64,000 nt of DNA from an uncultured Collinsella sp. (GCA_959026535.1 CAUFMB010000004.1:4395-68394), one strand, 5' to 3'; numbered from the stretch's first letter, positions 41,881-51,479 are shown. A program made the numbers and translations. The notes: generated from the letters alone by a model not told the origin.

Positions 41881-43642
41881 CTCCATCTACAACCCCATAT
41901 CGCTGGAGGTTGGTAACATCCTGAAGGATGTTCAGACGGGTAAGATTGGCTTGCCTGACTTGCAACGGCCCTTTGTATGGGGCAATGACAAGGTCCGTGA
42001 CCTTCTCGATTCCATGCTTCGTGGATACCCCATCGGTTATGTGATGTTATGGGATTCTCCGAGCGATGATGCGGGCAAGAGGTCCGCGATAGGCTCGAAC
42101 CAAAAGGTGTATGCCGTTCCCAAGTCCCTTGTCATCGACGGACAGCAGAGGCTCACTGCTCTCTTGAGCTCTCTGTACGGCGTACCCGTGCGAGACAAGA
42201 ACTTCAGGGAGCGTACGGTGAAGATCGCCTACGACCCCATCGCACGCTCATTCAAGAATGCCGATGCCTCGACCGAGAGGGATTCGCGCTATGTGCCGGA
42301 TGTATCCGAGGCTTTCGCAGCGAACCACGATAACAAGCTGAGTGCCTACCGCAAGGCGTTCATCAAGCGCCTTAACGAGGCGAATGCCAAAAAGGGAGAA
42401 TCCGAACTCGACGATGACGGCGAGGATGCCGTCGAGAGCGGGCTCAACGCATTGCTCGGGCTTGAGCGTTATCTTCTGCCGACGCTGGAGATTTCCGAAT
42501 CGGCTGACGAGGAGACCGTATCGGACATCTTCGTGCGTGTGAACTCGCAAGGGCAGGCGCTTAAGCAGGATGACTTCATCATGACCCTGCTTTCGGTCTA
42601 CGAACCTGCCATGAGGGAGCGTATAGAGGAGTTCTGCGCCATGAGCCATGCGCCCGCAAAGGGCACCTCGTACAACCCGCTCATGACCGTCTCGCCGACG
42701 CATATCATTCGCGCCACGGTGGGCGTGGGGTTCAAGAGGGGTCGCCTGCGTTATGCTTACCAGATTCTCCGCGGGCGAGATCTCAAGACAAAGGAAACGA
42801 CGTCCGAGACGAGGGCCGAGAACTTTGCCACGTTCGGTCGTGCCCTCGATCTCGTGCTTGACTTGAACAACTGGCATGCCTTCATCAACACGCTGGCGGA
42901 GGCGGGCTACGTCTGCTCCGACCAGGTGGGGTCGGGCAACGCGCTCATGTTCTGCTATGCGTTCTACCTTATCGGGCGCTATGAGTTCGACATGGAGCCA
43001 CTGGCTGTGCGCGGGCTCGTGCGGCGCTGGTATTTCGCCGCAGCCATAACGGGACTCTATGTGGGGTCCTTCGAATCCGAGTTCGAGCAGCAGCTTAACG
43101 ACGTCTCGCGCCTTGATACTGCCGGCGAGTTTCAGGCATACTTCGACCGTAGACTTGCCGCCATCATGACGGACGATTATTTCTCCATTACGCTGCCCAG
43201 CTCCCTCGATGCAAACGAGGCGACGGGTCCGACCTGGTGGGGCTTCGTCGCGGCTCAGGTTGTGCTCGGTGCCAAGGCGCTGTTCAGTACGGCCCCTCTT
43301 TCTCAGCTGCTGCTTACCGGTTCGTCGGGCTCCAAGAAGGCCCTGGACAAGCATCACCTGTTCCCAGATAACTACCTGAAGATCGAGGGTTACCTTTCGC
43401 AGCGCAGCAATCGAGGTAACTTTACCCTCGTTGACTATCAGAACAACATCTACATCTCGGATGATGCCCCGAATGAGTATGTTCGTAGGTATCGCGACGC
43501 GCTGGGAGAGGACGAGTATCGCCGTAACTGCGAAGAGCACGCCCTGCCCGTTGGGTTCGAGGACCTCGATTACGAGGAGTTCATCAGCAAGCGAAGGCAG
43601 CTTATGGGCGAGCTTGTGAAGAGGGCCTACGAGCGGCTTTAG
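41873..43642 (+). CDS. DUF262/DUF1524 protein (GmrSD-like)
   Basis: A 589-residue protein. The N-terminal DUF262 (ParB-like) domain shows LPDLQRPFVW, YPIGYVMLWD and the nucleotide-site motif LVIDGQQRLTALL (about residue 88), then FVRVNSQGQALKQDDF. The C-terminal region has KALDKHHLFPDNYL (about 490), matching the HxxP motif of DUF1524/HNH nucleases, and RGNFTLVDYQNNIYIS. Proteins with both parts are GmrSD-like type IV restriction enzymes that use NTP to cut modified DNA. Here it overlaps the HEPN-like gene by 8 bp. Its target, methylated, glucosylated or other, cannot be read from sequence. Confidence 0.88.
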   Translation: MPNSIYNPISLEVGNILKDVQTGKIGLPDLQRPFVWGNDKVRDLLDSMLRGYPIGYVMLWDSPSDDAGKRSAIGSNQKVYAVPKSLVIDGQQRLTALLSSLYGVPVRDKNFRERTVKIAYDPIARSFKNADASTERDSRYVPDVSEAFAANHDNKLSAYRKAFIKRLNEANAKKGESELDDDGEDAVESGLNALLGLERYLLPTLEISESADEETVSDIFVRVNSQGQALKQDDFIMTLLSVYEPAMRERIEEFCAMSHAPAKGTSYNPLMTVSPTHIIRATVGVGFKRGRLRYAYQILRGRDLKTKETTSETRAENFATFGRALDLVLDLNNWHAFINTLAEAGYVCSDQVGSGNALMFCYAFYLIGRYEFDMEPLAVRGLVRRWYFAAAITGLYVGSFESEFEQQLNDVSRLDTAGEFQAYFDRRLAAIMTDDYFSITLPSSLDANEATGPTWWGFVAAQVVLGAKALFSTAPLSQLLLTGSSGSKKALDKHHLFPDNYLKIEGYLSQRSNRGNFTLVDYQNNIYISDDAPNEYVRRYRDALGEDEYRRNCEEHALPVGFEDLDYEEFISKRRQLMGELVKRAYERL

Positions 43643-43674
43643 GCTTGCGCTGTGAACCTGCGATTGGGGTTGAA

Positions 43675-43905
43675 GTGACGAAGGTGTTCATATCCTACGC
43701 ATGGGAGAGCGAAGAACATCGTGCATGGGTAAAGGCGCTGGCAGACCGTCTGTTAGCCGATGGTGTCGAGGCAATTGTGGATCAATATGACCTTGAGCTC
43801 GGCGACAGGTTGCCTCAGTTCATGGAGCGGTCGGTCAGGTCGTCGGACTATGTTCTTATCGTCTGCACCCCAGCATATAAGCAGAAGGCAGCGCCGAGCG
43901 CGTGA
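43675..43905 (+). pseudogene. Truncated SEFIR/TIR-domain protein
   Basis: The frame VTKVFISYAWESEEHRAWVKALADRL...DQYDLELGDRLPQFMERSVRSSDYVLIVCTPAYKQKA is the first 70 or so residues of a SEFIR (TIR-like) domain, then it ends after a few unrelated residues. Full proteins of this kind have further SEFIR sequence and an effector domain. Neither of the other two frames downstream restores it, so the 3' part appears deleted. GTG 43675 is the likely start, 32 bp after the DUF262 gene. It looks like a remnant of a defence gene in the same operon. Confidence 0.75.
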
Positions 43906-44217
43906 AGAGGCCTCCCGGACAGCGTATAGGAAGAACGTTGAGAACGTCGCCGGGACGATTGATTTCTAGCTCGGCCGCTTGCGCGAGGGCGTAGCAATCG
44001 GCTTCGCGGCCGATGGGTCCCGCCTATGGGCGGCCCCTGCGACGTGCGGAATCGCTCCCGCTGCGGCTCTCTGTAACGCTCCCATGGGTCGCATTTCGTC
44101 TAGCTCCGCTTGCGCCACCCTTCCCGTCGCCCGCATCATCAGGGCTGCATCGGTTAGAATCGTGTGTGCGACGCATCCCGTGCGCGGGCGGCCGAAGACT
44201 TGATCGGAGGTCCCCAA
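43906..44217. other. 312-bp right edge of the defence island
   Basis: No gene is supported. A short frame to 43969 ending in TAYRKNVENVAGTIDF may be a fragment of a lost gene. I see no copy of the tRNA-Arg 3' end and no integrase. Confidence 0.5.
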
Positions 44218-44367
44218 TTGCTGAAATTCCTTAACGCGCTCGCCGCCCTTGCGACGGTCGGCACGTTCATCATTGCGTTTCTTGATTCGTATGAGGTTCG
44301 GTTTAAGGTCCGTAGGCGCACGCGCGGTGCGGACGGTTCTCGGCGTTTGCGCCGCAAGCGCAAATAA
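44218..44367 (+). CDS. Small membrane protein with basic tail
   Basis: A 49-residue protein starting at TTG 44218 with GGAGG 7 nt upstream. One membrane helix (LNALAALATVGTFIIAFLDSY) is followed by a very basic cytosolic tail (RRRTRGADGSRRLRRKRK). A perfect terminator follows at once. The function is unknown; the combination of a good ribosome site and terminator supports a real gene. Confidence 0.6.
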   Translation: MLKFLNALAALATVGTFIIAFLDSYEVRFKVRRRTRGADGSRRLRRKRK

Positions 44368-44396
44368 AAACGGCCGGGGTTGCAGCCCGGCCGTTT
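44368..44396 (+). terminator. Terminator after small membrane protein gene
   Basis: AAACGGCCGGG pairs with CCCGGCCGTTT around a 7-nt loop, with A and T runs flanking. Confidence 0.88.
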
Positions 44397-44536
44397 AACA
44401 CGTTAGAAAACTAGGCCGCCCGCGCTCCTTAACACTTACGCGGGATGCGTCGTTTTCTAGAAACATTCTACCCGTCCGGCTGCTGGTCCGTCCACATTTT
44501 CCAAATCAAATCACCAGATGTCTACTGAGACACGCA

Positions 44537-44571
44537 AAGCGCCCGCTTGCTGGGGGAGCAAGCGGGCGCTT
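44537..44571 (-). terminator. Terminator of the pknB operon
   Basis: A 15-bp perfect stem (AAGCGCCCGCTTGCT and its mirror image) with a five-base loop, just downstream of the minus-strand pknB stop. Confidence 0.88.
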
Positions 44572-44623
44572 CTGAGCGAATGTGTTTGCGGTCTAAGCCG
44601 CTCGGAGCAACAAGCGATCGACG

Positions 44624-46561
44624 TTAGTTGCTAGACTCGGAGTCGTCGCCGGAACCGGAGATGGAAACCGTCAGCGTGATCGTGCTGTCGGTGGACTGCT
44701 TGCCGGTGGGGGAGACGCCCGTAACGGTGGCATTCTCGTTGCCGCTCACGGGGTTGCCGTTCTGATCGCAGAATGCGATGTTGTAGAAACCGGCGTTGTT
44801 GAGCGCGGTGACGGCGGCGGAGATGCTCTTGCCGTACAGGTTGCCCGGGACGCTGGCCTTGCCGGACTTCTTGGCGATGACGACGGTGATCGTGGCGCCG
44901 GGCTTCTGCTTGCCGCTGGGGTTCCAGCTAATTACGGTGCCCTCGGTAACCGAGTCGTTTTCCTGGTAGCTCACGTCGACGCCAAAGCCAGCCATGTCGA
45001 GAGCGTTGCGCGCCTGGGCCTCGGTCATGTCGGTCAGATCGGGCACCGAGGTGGTGTCCGGGCCGCCAGAGACCTTGTACGAGATGGTCGTGCCCTTCTC
45101 GACCTCTTTGCCGGCAGCAGTGCTCTGCTCAAAGACCTGGCCCTCTTCGGCCTCATTGGCTTCCTCCGAGGCGCTGCCCTTCAGGCCCACGCTTGCCAGT
45201 GCGGCCTCGGCCTGGTCCTTGGTCAGGCCGAGGAGCTGCGGAACCTCAACCTTCTCGGAGGGCTTAGGGCCCTTGGAGATTACCAGGTTCACCCTTGTGC
45301 CCTTGGCCTTCTTGGTGTTGCCGTTGGGGGTCTGCTCGGCGACCTTTCCCTCGTCGACATCGTCGTTGTAGCTCTGGTCGACGGTGCCAACCTCAAGGCC
45401 GGCTTCCTTGATCAGCTCAATAGCGGTCTCCTGGTCCTTGCCCAGCACGTCGGGCACCGTGACCTGTTCGCCACTGAACATGCCCGTGGCAAAGGCCACC
45501 ACTACGCCAATCACGGCGACGGCGGCAATCACGGCGGCGATGATCTTGTTCTTGTTGGACTTAGGCTTCTCGACCTCGTAGGAGCCCGTGGAGCCCGAGA
45601 CAGCGCTACGGGCGGTATTCTGTCCGCTTACGCCCGATACGGGGCGAACCATAGCGCGCGTGGAGTCAGACAGCTCACGGGTCTTGGTAGCGCCCAGCTC
45701 ACCGGGGGCGCCGATGATGCGCGTGGGCTCCGAGACGTTGACGGCACGGCCCGACAGGTAGCTGTTGAGCACCTGACGCAGCTCGTCGGCGGTCTGGAAG
45801 CGGTTTGCCGGGTCCTTCTCCATGCACTTGAGGATGATGCGCTCAAGGTCGGCGTCGACACCGGAGTTGATCTGGCTCGGCGGAATAGGCAACTCGTTGA
45901 CCTGCTTGAGTGCGACCGAGATGGCGTCGTCGCCGTCAAAGGGTACGCGGCCGGTGGCGCACTCGTACATGACGACACCCAGCGAGTAGATATCCGAGGT
46001 GGGGCCGAGGTCCTGGCCGCGGGTCTGTTCGGGGCTTACATAGTGGGCGGTGCCCAGCACGTTGTTATCCTGCGTGAGGTGGCTGTTCTTGGCGCGTGCG
46101 ATGCCAAAATCCATGACCTTGATATTGCCGTCGGGCAGCACCATGATGTTTTGCGGCTTAATGTCGCGGTGGATAATCTCGTGCTTGTGTGCGACCGAAA
46201 GCGCGGAGCTGATCTGCGAGCCGATCTGCGCGACCTTCTTGGGATCGAGGGCGCCGTGGCTCTTGATGCCGCTCTTAAGGTCGGTACCGCGCAGGTACTC
46301 CATGACGATGTAATAGGTGTCGCCATCCTTGCCCCAGTCGTAGACGCCCACGATATAGGGGGAGGACAGGCCGGCCGCTGCCTGGGCCTCCTGCTTAAAG
46401 CGGGCGGCGAAGGTGGCGTCGCCGGCATACTGCGGCAGCATGATCTTGACGGCAACCGTGCGGTCGAGGACCTGATCCTGTGCACGGAAGACGGTCGCCA
46501 TACCGCCCGTTCCCACCTTATCCTTGAGGAGGTATCTTCCCCCGAGGACCCTCTGTTCCAT
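44624..46561 (-). CDS. pknB: PASTA-domain Ser/Thr protein kinase (PknB type)
   Basis: A 645-residue membrane kinase that senses peptidoglycan fragments and phosphorylates cell-division proteins. The kinase domain has GTGGMATVF, VAVKIM, the catalytic IIHRDIKPQNIM and DFGIAR, then GTAHYVSPEQ. After a linker comes one membrane helix (IIAAVIAAVAVIGVVVAFATG, about 340-362) and four PASTA repeats beginning VTVPDVLG, VEVPQLLG, SVPDLTDM and SVPGNLYG. ATG 46561 follows GGAGCAGGA. It is the last gene of the fha-pstP-rodA/pbpA-pknB cluster, 132 bp after the fusion gene. Confidence 0.97.
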   Translation of the reverse strand: MEQRVLGGRYLLKDKVGTGGMATVFRAQDQVLDRTVAVKIMLPQYAGDATFAARFKQEAQAAAGLSSPYIVGVYDWGKDGDTYYIVMEYLRGTDLKSGIKSHGALDPKKVAQIGSQISSALSVAHKHEIIHRDIKPQNIMVLPDGNIKVMDFGIARAKNSHLTQDNNVLGTAHYVSPEQTRGQDLGPTSDIYSLGVVMYECATGRVPFDGDDAISVALKQVNELPIPPSQINSGVDADLERIILKCMEKDPANRFQTADELRQVLNSYLSGRAVNVSEPTRIIGAPGELGATKTRELSDSTRAMVRPVSGVSGQNTARSAVSGSTGSYEVEKPKSNKNKIIAAVIAAVAVIGVVVAFATGMFSGEQVTVPDVLGKDQETAIELIKEAGLEVGTVDQSYNDDVDEGKVAEQTPNGNTKKAKGTRVNLVISKGPKPSEKVEVPQLLGLTKDQAEAALASVGLKGSASEEANEAEEGQVFEQSTAAGKEVEKGTTISYKVSGGPDTTSVPDLTDMTEAQARNALDMAGFGVDVSYQENDSVTEGTVISWNPSGKQKPGATITVVIAKKSGKASVPGNLYGKSISAAVTALNNAGFYNIAFCDQNGNPVSGNENATVTGVSPTGKQSTDSTITLTVSISGSGDDSESSN

Positions 46562-46693
46562 TCCTGCTCCTAACATAACTATTCGCTCAACGATGTGTGT
46601 AGTACCAAATGTATGGCCGCTGGGGCCGTGTGGCGCGTTGTCGCTAGCTCATCGGCCGCGGCGCGTCCCAAGTATCCGCTTTGATCACGGGCA

Positions 46694-49564
46694 TCACGCT
46701 CCCTGTGCGGCGAGCGCCGCGGTCAGGACGATGCCGGCGATCTTGGCCGCCTCGACGTCGTGTTTGTCGTAATCCTCCAGGGCCACCGAGATGGCAACCG
46801 TGGGTGAATCGTAAGGTGCAAAGCCAACAAACATAGAGTTGACGTTGGTGCCGCCGATCTCGGCCGAACCGGTCTTGCCGGCAACCTTGACGCCCGGAAT
46901 CTGGGCATCGGTGCCGGTACCGGACTGGACGACGGCGAGCATGGCCTGCTTGACCTGGTCGGCCGTGGCAGAGCTGACAGCCTGGCCCAGCGAGCGGGAC
47001 TGCGTGGTCTTAACCACGGTTCCGTCCGGGGCGAGTATCTGGGACACAAAGAACGGGTCCATGACCACGCCGCTGTTGGCGATAGCCGCAGCGATCACGC
47101 AATTCTGCATAACGGTGGTCTGCGGGCCAGGCGTGTGGTCCATGCCGACGGGCTGTCCGGCGCCTGCCCAAGCGGTCTCCCATTCGGTCATAAGCGACGG
47201 GTCGGCCATGATGGAAGCCGCGGTGGTCAGATCCTGGCCGAGCTTTTGACCGTAGCCAAAGGCGTTGGCAAACTGGACGAGCGAGCTGGCGCCGACCTCG
47301 TTTGCCACCTGGCCAAAGACGACGTTGGACGACACGGCGAAGGCCTGCTGCAGGCTGATGGTGCCGTAGCTCTCGTTGGCATCGTTGGTGACCGGCGCGT
47401 TGCCAATATCCATGGAGCCGGGCGCCTGGTACGTGCTGGTAAGGCTGGCGGTGCCGGTCTCGAGCGCCGCGGAGAGTGTGACGACCTTAAAGGTCGAGCC
47501 CGGGGTGTAGAGCGCGTCCATGGCGCGGTCGTACATGGAGCCGTCCTCGCCGCCGCCCGACTGGAGCAGCGCATCGATGTTGGTGTTGTCGTAGGTGGGC
47601 GAGCTCGCGCACGCAAGGACCGCACCGGTGCGCGGATCCATGACCACCACAGCGCCCTTAAAGCCCTTGAGCGCCTGCTCGGCAGCCGTCTGGATGCGCG
47701 AGTCGATGGTGAGCTTGGCGGTATTGCCCGGCTGGGTCTGCCCCGCGAGCGACGCGATGGCGTTGTTCCAGCTGGAGTAATCCTTGGAGCCGGTGAGCGT
47801 ATCGTTCATGACGCTCTCGATGCCGGCGGTGCCGTATTGCTGGCTCACGTAGCCCACCACGTGCGCGGCCATGTTGCCGTTGGGGTAGGAACGGGCGTAG
47901 GTGCCGTCCTCCTGCTGCAACGACTCGGCTAGCGTCACGCCGTCGGACGTGATGATGGAGCCACGCTGGATGTACTTGGAGCGGGCGATGGTGTGGTTGT
48001 TGGTCGGCATGTCCTGATAGTCCTTCGCCTTGATGACCTGGACATAGGTGAGGTTGCCGATAAGGATGGCGAACAGCGCCGTGAAAGCAAACACGGCACG
48101 AGTCAGACGGTTGGCAAGTGCCACGCGGCCGAGCACGCCGGACTCTGGCGTGTCGAGCAGGCGACGACGCATGCGAGAGCCCGCGGAGTGGTTGCCGTGG
48201 CTGTAGGAAGGTGCGCTGGCAAAACGCGTACCGGTCGGGGCGACGGCGGATGCGACCTGGTCATCGGTGATGGCGGCCATGGTGCCGGTGCCGGTGAGCT
48301 CGGCTTCGCGTCCGGTTGCCTCGTCGCCGGCGCGCAGCAGTAGCGCGACGATGATAAAGCTCGCCAGCAGCGAGGAGCCGCCCTGGCTCATAAAGGGCAG
48401 GGTGACGCCAGTCAGCGGGATCAGGCGGGTTACGCCGCCAACGATTAAGAATGCCTGGAAGCTGATGGCCGCCGTAAGGCCGGTCGCGCTAAAGGCGGCA
48501 AGGTCGGACTTGGCGCGGGCGGCCGTGGTGAGGCCACGCACGGCAAAAAGCATAAACAGGATGAGCACGGCGCCGCCGCCCAAAAGGCCCATTTCCTCGC
48601 CGATGGCCGAGAAGATAAAGTCGGACTCGACGACGGGGATGTTGTTTGCCATGCCGTTGCCGATGCCGACGCCAACCAGGCCACCGTCAGCCAGCGAGTA
48701 AAGTGACTGTACGATCTGGTAGCCCTGGCCCTGGGCGTCCTTAAACGGATCGACCCAGACCTGAAAGCGCACCTGCACGTGCGACAGGAACTTGTAGGCG
48801 CCCACGGCTCCAACGGCCAGCAGCGCAAGGCCGATGATGACGTACGAAAAACGTCCCGTGGCAACATAGAGCATCAGCAAAAAGATGGTGTAGAACAGGA
48901 CGGCCGAGCCCAGGTCGCGTTCGAAGACGACGATGAGCAGGCACACGCCCCACACGGCAAACAGCGGCAGCAGCAGGCGGAAGCGCGGAATCTTGAGGCC
49001 CAGGATCTTGCGGTTGGAGATGGAGAGCAGCTCGCGGTTCTCGGCCAGATAGCCTGCCAGGAACAAGACGATGAAGACCTTGGCGAACTCGCCAGGCTGG
49101 ATGGTGAAGCCCGCGATGCGAATCCACAGCTTGGAGCCCGAGATCGTGGTGCCGATAAAGATCGGCAGCATCAGCAGGATGATGCCGATAATGCCAAAGG
49201 TGTACTTGTAGCGCATGACCACGTCGAGGTTCTTAACCAGTGCGAGCGTTCCCACCATGAGCGCCACCGAGACAAACAAGATGATGAGCTGCGAGATGGC
49301 GAGGTCGGGGGCCAGGCGCGTCACGAATGTGATGCCGATGCCCGAGAGCACAAAGACGATGGGCAGGATGGCGGGGTCGGCGCCGGGCGCCAGGATGCGC
49401 ACGGCGATATGCGCCGCGGCGAAGGCGGCGAACAGGCCGATCGGCACGGCGAGCGTCTCAAAGGAAACCGTGGCACCCGCGGTGAGCACGTACATCGCAT
49501 AGAGCAGGATGACGGGGAACGCCGAGGCGATGAGCAAGAGCAGTTCGGTGTTGCGGCGACTCAT
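46694..49564 (-). CDS. FtsW/RodA glycosyltransferase fused to class B penicillin-binding protein
   Basis: One uninterrupted frame of 956 residues encodes two cell-wall enzymes. Residues 1-430 are a SEDS polymerase with about ten membrane helices (GSKLWIRIAGFTIQPGEFAKV, FERDLGSAVLFY, MSQGGSSLLASF). A linker to about 500 leads to a class B transpeptidase with a membrane helix, the dimer domain (RGSIITSDGVTLAES) and the penicillin-binding motifs SxxK in PGSTFKVVT, SSN, and KTG in VAGKTGSAE. In most actinobacteria rodA and pbpA are separate adjacent genes at this place. ATG 49564 (MSRRNTEL) follows GGGAGTG. The single chain would fix polymerase and crosslinker at 1:1. Confidence 0.95.
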   Translation of the reverse strand: MSRRNTELLLLIASAFPVILLYAMYVLTAGATVSFETLAVPIGLFAAFAAAHIAVRILAPGADPAILPIVFVLSGIGITFVTRLAPDLAISQLIILFVSVALMVGTLALVKNLDVVMRYKYTFGIIGIILLMLPIFIGTTISGSKLWIRIAGFTIQPGEFAKVFIVLFLAGYLAENRELLSISNRKILGLKIPRFRLLLPLFAVWGVCLLIVVFERDLGSAVLFYTIFLLMLYVATGRFSYVIIGLALLAVGAVGAYKFLSHVQVRFQVWVDPFKDAQGQGYQIVQSLYSLADGGLVGVGIGNGMANNIPVVESDFIFSAIGEEMGLLGGGAVLILFMLFAVRGLTTAARAKSDLAAFSATGLTAAISFQAFLIVGGVTRLIPLTGVTLPFMSQGGSSLLASFIIVALLLRAGDEATGREAELTGTGTMAAITDDQVASAVAPTGTRFASAPSYSHGNHSAGSRMRRRLLDTPESGVLGRVALANRLTRAVFAFTALFAILIGNLTYVQVIKAKDYQDMPTNNHTIARSKYIQRGSIITSDGVTLAESLQQEDGTYARSYPNGNMAAHVVGYVSQQYGTAGIESVMNDTLTGSKDYSSWNNAIASLAGQTQPGNTAKLTIDSRIQTAAEQALKGFKGAVVVMDPRTGAVLACASSPTYDNTNIDALLQSGGGEDGSMYDRAMDALYTPGSTFKVVTLSAALETGTASLTSTYQAPGSMDIGNAPVTNDANESYGTISLQQAFAVSSNVVFGQVANEVGASSLVQFANAFGYGQKLGQDLTTAASIMADPSLMTEWETAWAGAGQPVGMDHTPGPQTTVMQNCVIAAAIANSGVVMDPFFVSQILAPDGTVVKTTQSRSLGQAVSSATADQVKQAMLAVVQSGTGTDAQIPGVKVAGKTGSAEIGGTNVNSMFVGFAPYDSPTVAISVALEDYDKHDVEAAKIAGIVLTAALAAQGA

Positions 49565-49580
49565 AAGCGGCACTCCCTTT

Positions 49581-51479
49581 CTAATTCTTATCGGAGGCTT
49601 CGGCCTCGGCTGACTGTTCGGCGGTTTTCTCGGAATCTGACTCGGATGTGGATTCCTGATCGGTGTTGTCGCGAATCGTTTGCGCGTCAATCACCTGACG
49701 GGTCTGCTCCTCGTCAATCTGATGGCGGTACTTGGAAATGGTGTCCTGCGCATCGTCGACGCTCGTTTGTGGAATGCCTGCCTTCAGGCGGTTTTGCGTG
49801 TCTTCGGGCAGGTCGGACAGCTTGATGCTGGTTTCGCTCTCGAGCCAGTGGAGCTCGACCCCGAGCGTCTTGCCGGGTAGGCCGCGCCAGACGGCGACAT
49901 TGCCGTGGTAGGTTCCCAAGTAATAGGAGCCGGTGACGCCCGTGTATGCCCAGATGCCTGCTACCAGCACAAAGACAAGGGCCAAGATGGAGGCGATGGT
50001 GACATTGCGGCGTCGGACGCGTTTTGCCTCGCGCATGACGCCGTCGTCGACCAGATCGACGACCACCACGGTCACGTTGTCGTGGCCGCCGGCGGCGAGC
50101 GCCGCGTCCACCAAGTTGTCGACACAGATCTGTGCGCTCGAAGACTGCGTGGCGATGTTCTCGATATCGCTATCGGGAATCATGCTCGAAAGACCGTCGG
50201 AGCACAGAATCAGGCGGTCGCCTTCCTCGATGTGCAGGGTAAAGTGGTCGGCATACATGGCGGGATCCGAGCCCAGCGCGCGGGTGATGACCGAGCGGTT
50301 GGGGTGGACGCGGGCCTCGTCGGCCGTAATCTCGCCGGCATCCACGAGCTCCTCCACGTAGGAGTGGTCGCGGGTCACGCGGATGAGCGTACCCTCGTGG
50401 AGCAGGTAGGCGCGCGAGTCGCCCACGTGGGCGATGGCGAGCGTGTCGTTTTCGATGTAGGCACAGGTGGCCGTGCACCCCATGCCGGGTTTGCCCAGGC
50501 CGTTGAGGGCGGCCTCGATCACGGCGGCGTTGGCGGCCTCAACGGCTGCGGCCAGGCGCGCGGCGTCGGCGGACTGCGGCGCCGTCTTGGCGATGGTCTC
50601 GACGGCGATGGAGGATGCCACCTCGCCGGCGGCGTGTCCTCCCATGCCGTCGCACACGCAAAAGAGCGGCGACTGCACCAGATAGGAGTCCTCATTGTGC
50701 GGGCGTACGCATCCGACGTCGGAGCGGGCGCCCCACATAAGCTGCGTGGTGGTGCCGGCGTCGTAGGTCGAGTCGGTCTCGATGCGCTCGTCGGTCAGCG
50801 GCTCAAAGCTCATGGTCGAGCCGGGATCTTTGAGCTTTGCCTCCACGGCCGCGACATCGATCTCGGCGGTGTCGCCGGGGGAGACGGTGTCAGCATCGTT
50901 GCCCGACTCGACGTCGGAGACGTCCGGAAGGTTGAGATCTTCGGTTACGCGGTCGGCGGGATTGCCGTCCTGCTGCGGCTCGACAGCCGTCGGCTCGGGC
51001 GTCGCAAAGTGCGACGGCGCGGGCGTGCTCTGGGGTTGAGCGGAGGGCTCGGGAGCTGTGGCGGGCGCGGCAACGGGCTGCTCGACTTCGGCAGGCGTTG
51101 CGGATGCGGGTGCCGCCTCGCTTGCCGGGGCGACGGGGAATACCGGCGCGGCAGGCTCGGGGGCTGCAAACACGGCAGCGCTCTCGTTAATCGCCTCGGC
51201 GACGGGCTCGGCAAAGTGAGCCGGTGCGGGCGTTGCCTCCGGTTCCGCGGACTGCTCGGCAGCGTGCGCGCCGATGGGGGCATCGAGCTGCTCGGTGTCG
51301 GCGTCCTCGTCATCGACGAGTGCCGGATATTCTTGAGTTACATGCGAAAGAGGCAGGGAGAACACGGTGTCCTCGGGCTCCACGGTCGCAGGGCGCGCCG
51401 GAGCGGCATGAGCCGGCGCAGCTGCGGGGGCAGTCGGCGTCTCGGGCATGGTTGCGGACTTGTTCTCCTCGTCGATCAT
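49581..51479 (-). CDS. pstP: PP2C-family Ser/Thr phosphatase (PstP type)
   Basis: A 632-residue phosphatase that reverses PknB-type phosphorylation. The N-terminal 240 residues are a long Ala/Pro/Glu-rich tail not found in standard PstP. The PP2C domain follows with metal-binding motifs RPHNEDS, CDGMGGHAAGE, VGDSRAYLL, LCSDGLSS and GGHDNVTVVVV. One membrane helix (SILALVFVLVAGIWAYTGV, about 500-520) leads to an extracytoplasmic tail. ATG 51479 overlaps the fhaB stop by 4 bp. The long tail may be a disordered regulatory or phosphorylated segment. Confidence 0.95.
   Translation of the reverse strand: MIDEENKSATMPETPTAPAAAPAHAAPARPATVEPEDTVFSLPLSHVTQEYPALVDDEDADTEQLDAPIGAHAAEQSAEPEATPAPAHFAEPVAEAINESAAVFAAPEPAAPVFPVAPASEAAPASATPAEVEQPVAAPATAPEPSAQPQSTPAPSHFATPEPTAVEPQQDGNPADRVTEDLNLPDVSDVESGNDADTVSPGDTAEIDVAAVEAKLKDPGSTMSFEPLTDERIETDSTYDAGTTTQLMWGARSDVGCVRPHNEDSYLVQSPLFCVCDGMGGHAAGEVASSIAVETIAKTAPQSADAARLAAAVEAANAAVIEAALNGLGKPGMGCTATCAYIENDTLAIAHVGDSRAYLLHEGTLIRVTRDHSYVEELVDAGEITADEARVHPNRSVITRALGSDPAMYADHFTLHIEEGDRLILCSDGLSSMIPDSDIENIATQSSSAQICVDNLVDAALAAGGHDNVTVVVVDLVDDGVMREAKRVRRRNVTIASILALVFVLVAGIWAYTGVTGSYYLGTYHGNVAVWRGLPGKTLGVELHWLESETSIKLSDLPEDTQNRLKAGIPQTSVDDAQDTISKYRHQIDEEQTRQVIDAQTIRDNTDQESTSESDSEKTAEQSAEAEASDKN

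Noticed and set aside
38152..44200. Integrated element with tRNA-Arg as attachment site
   Set aside because: No integrase and no copy of the tRNA 3' end at the right edge were found, so only an island next to a tRNA is claimed.
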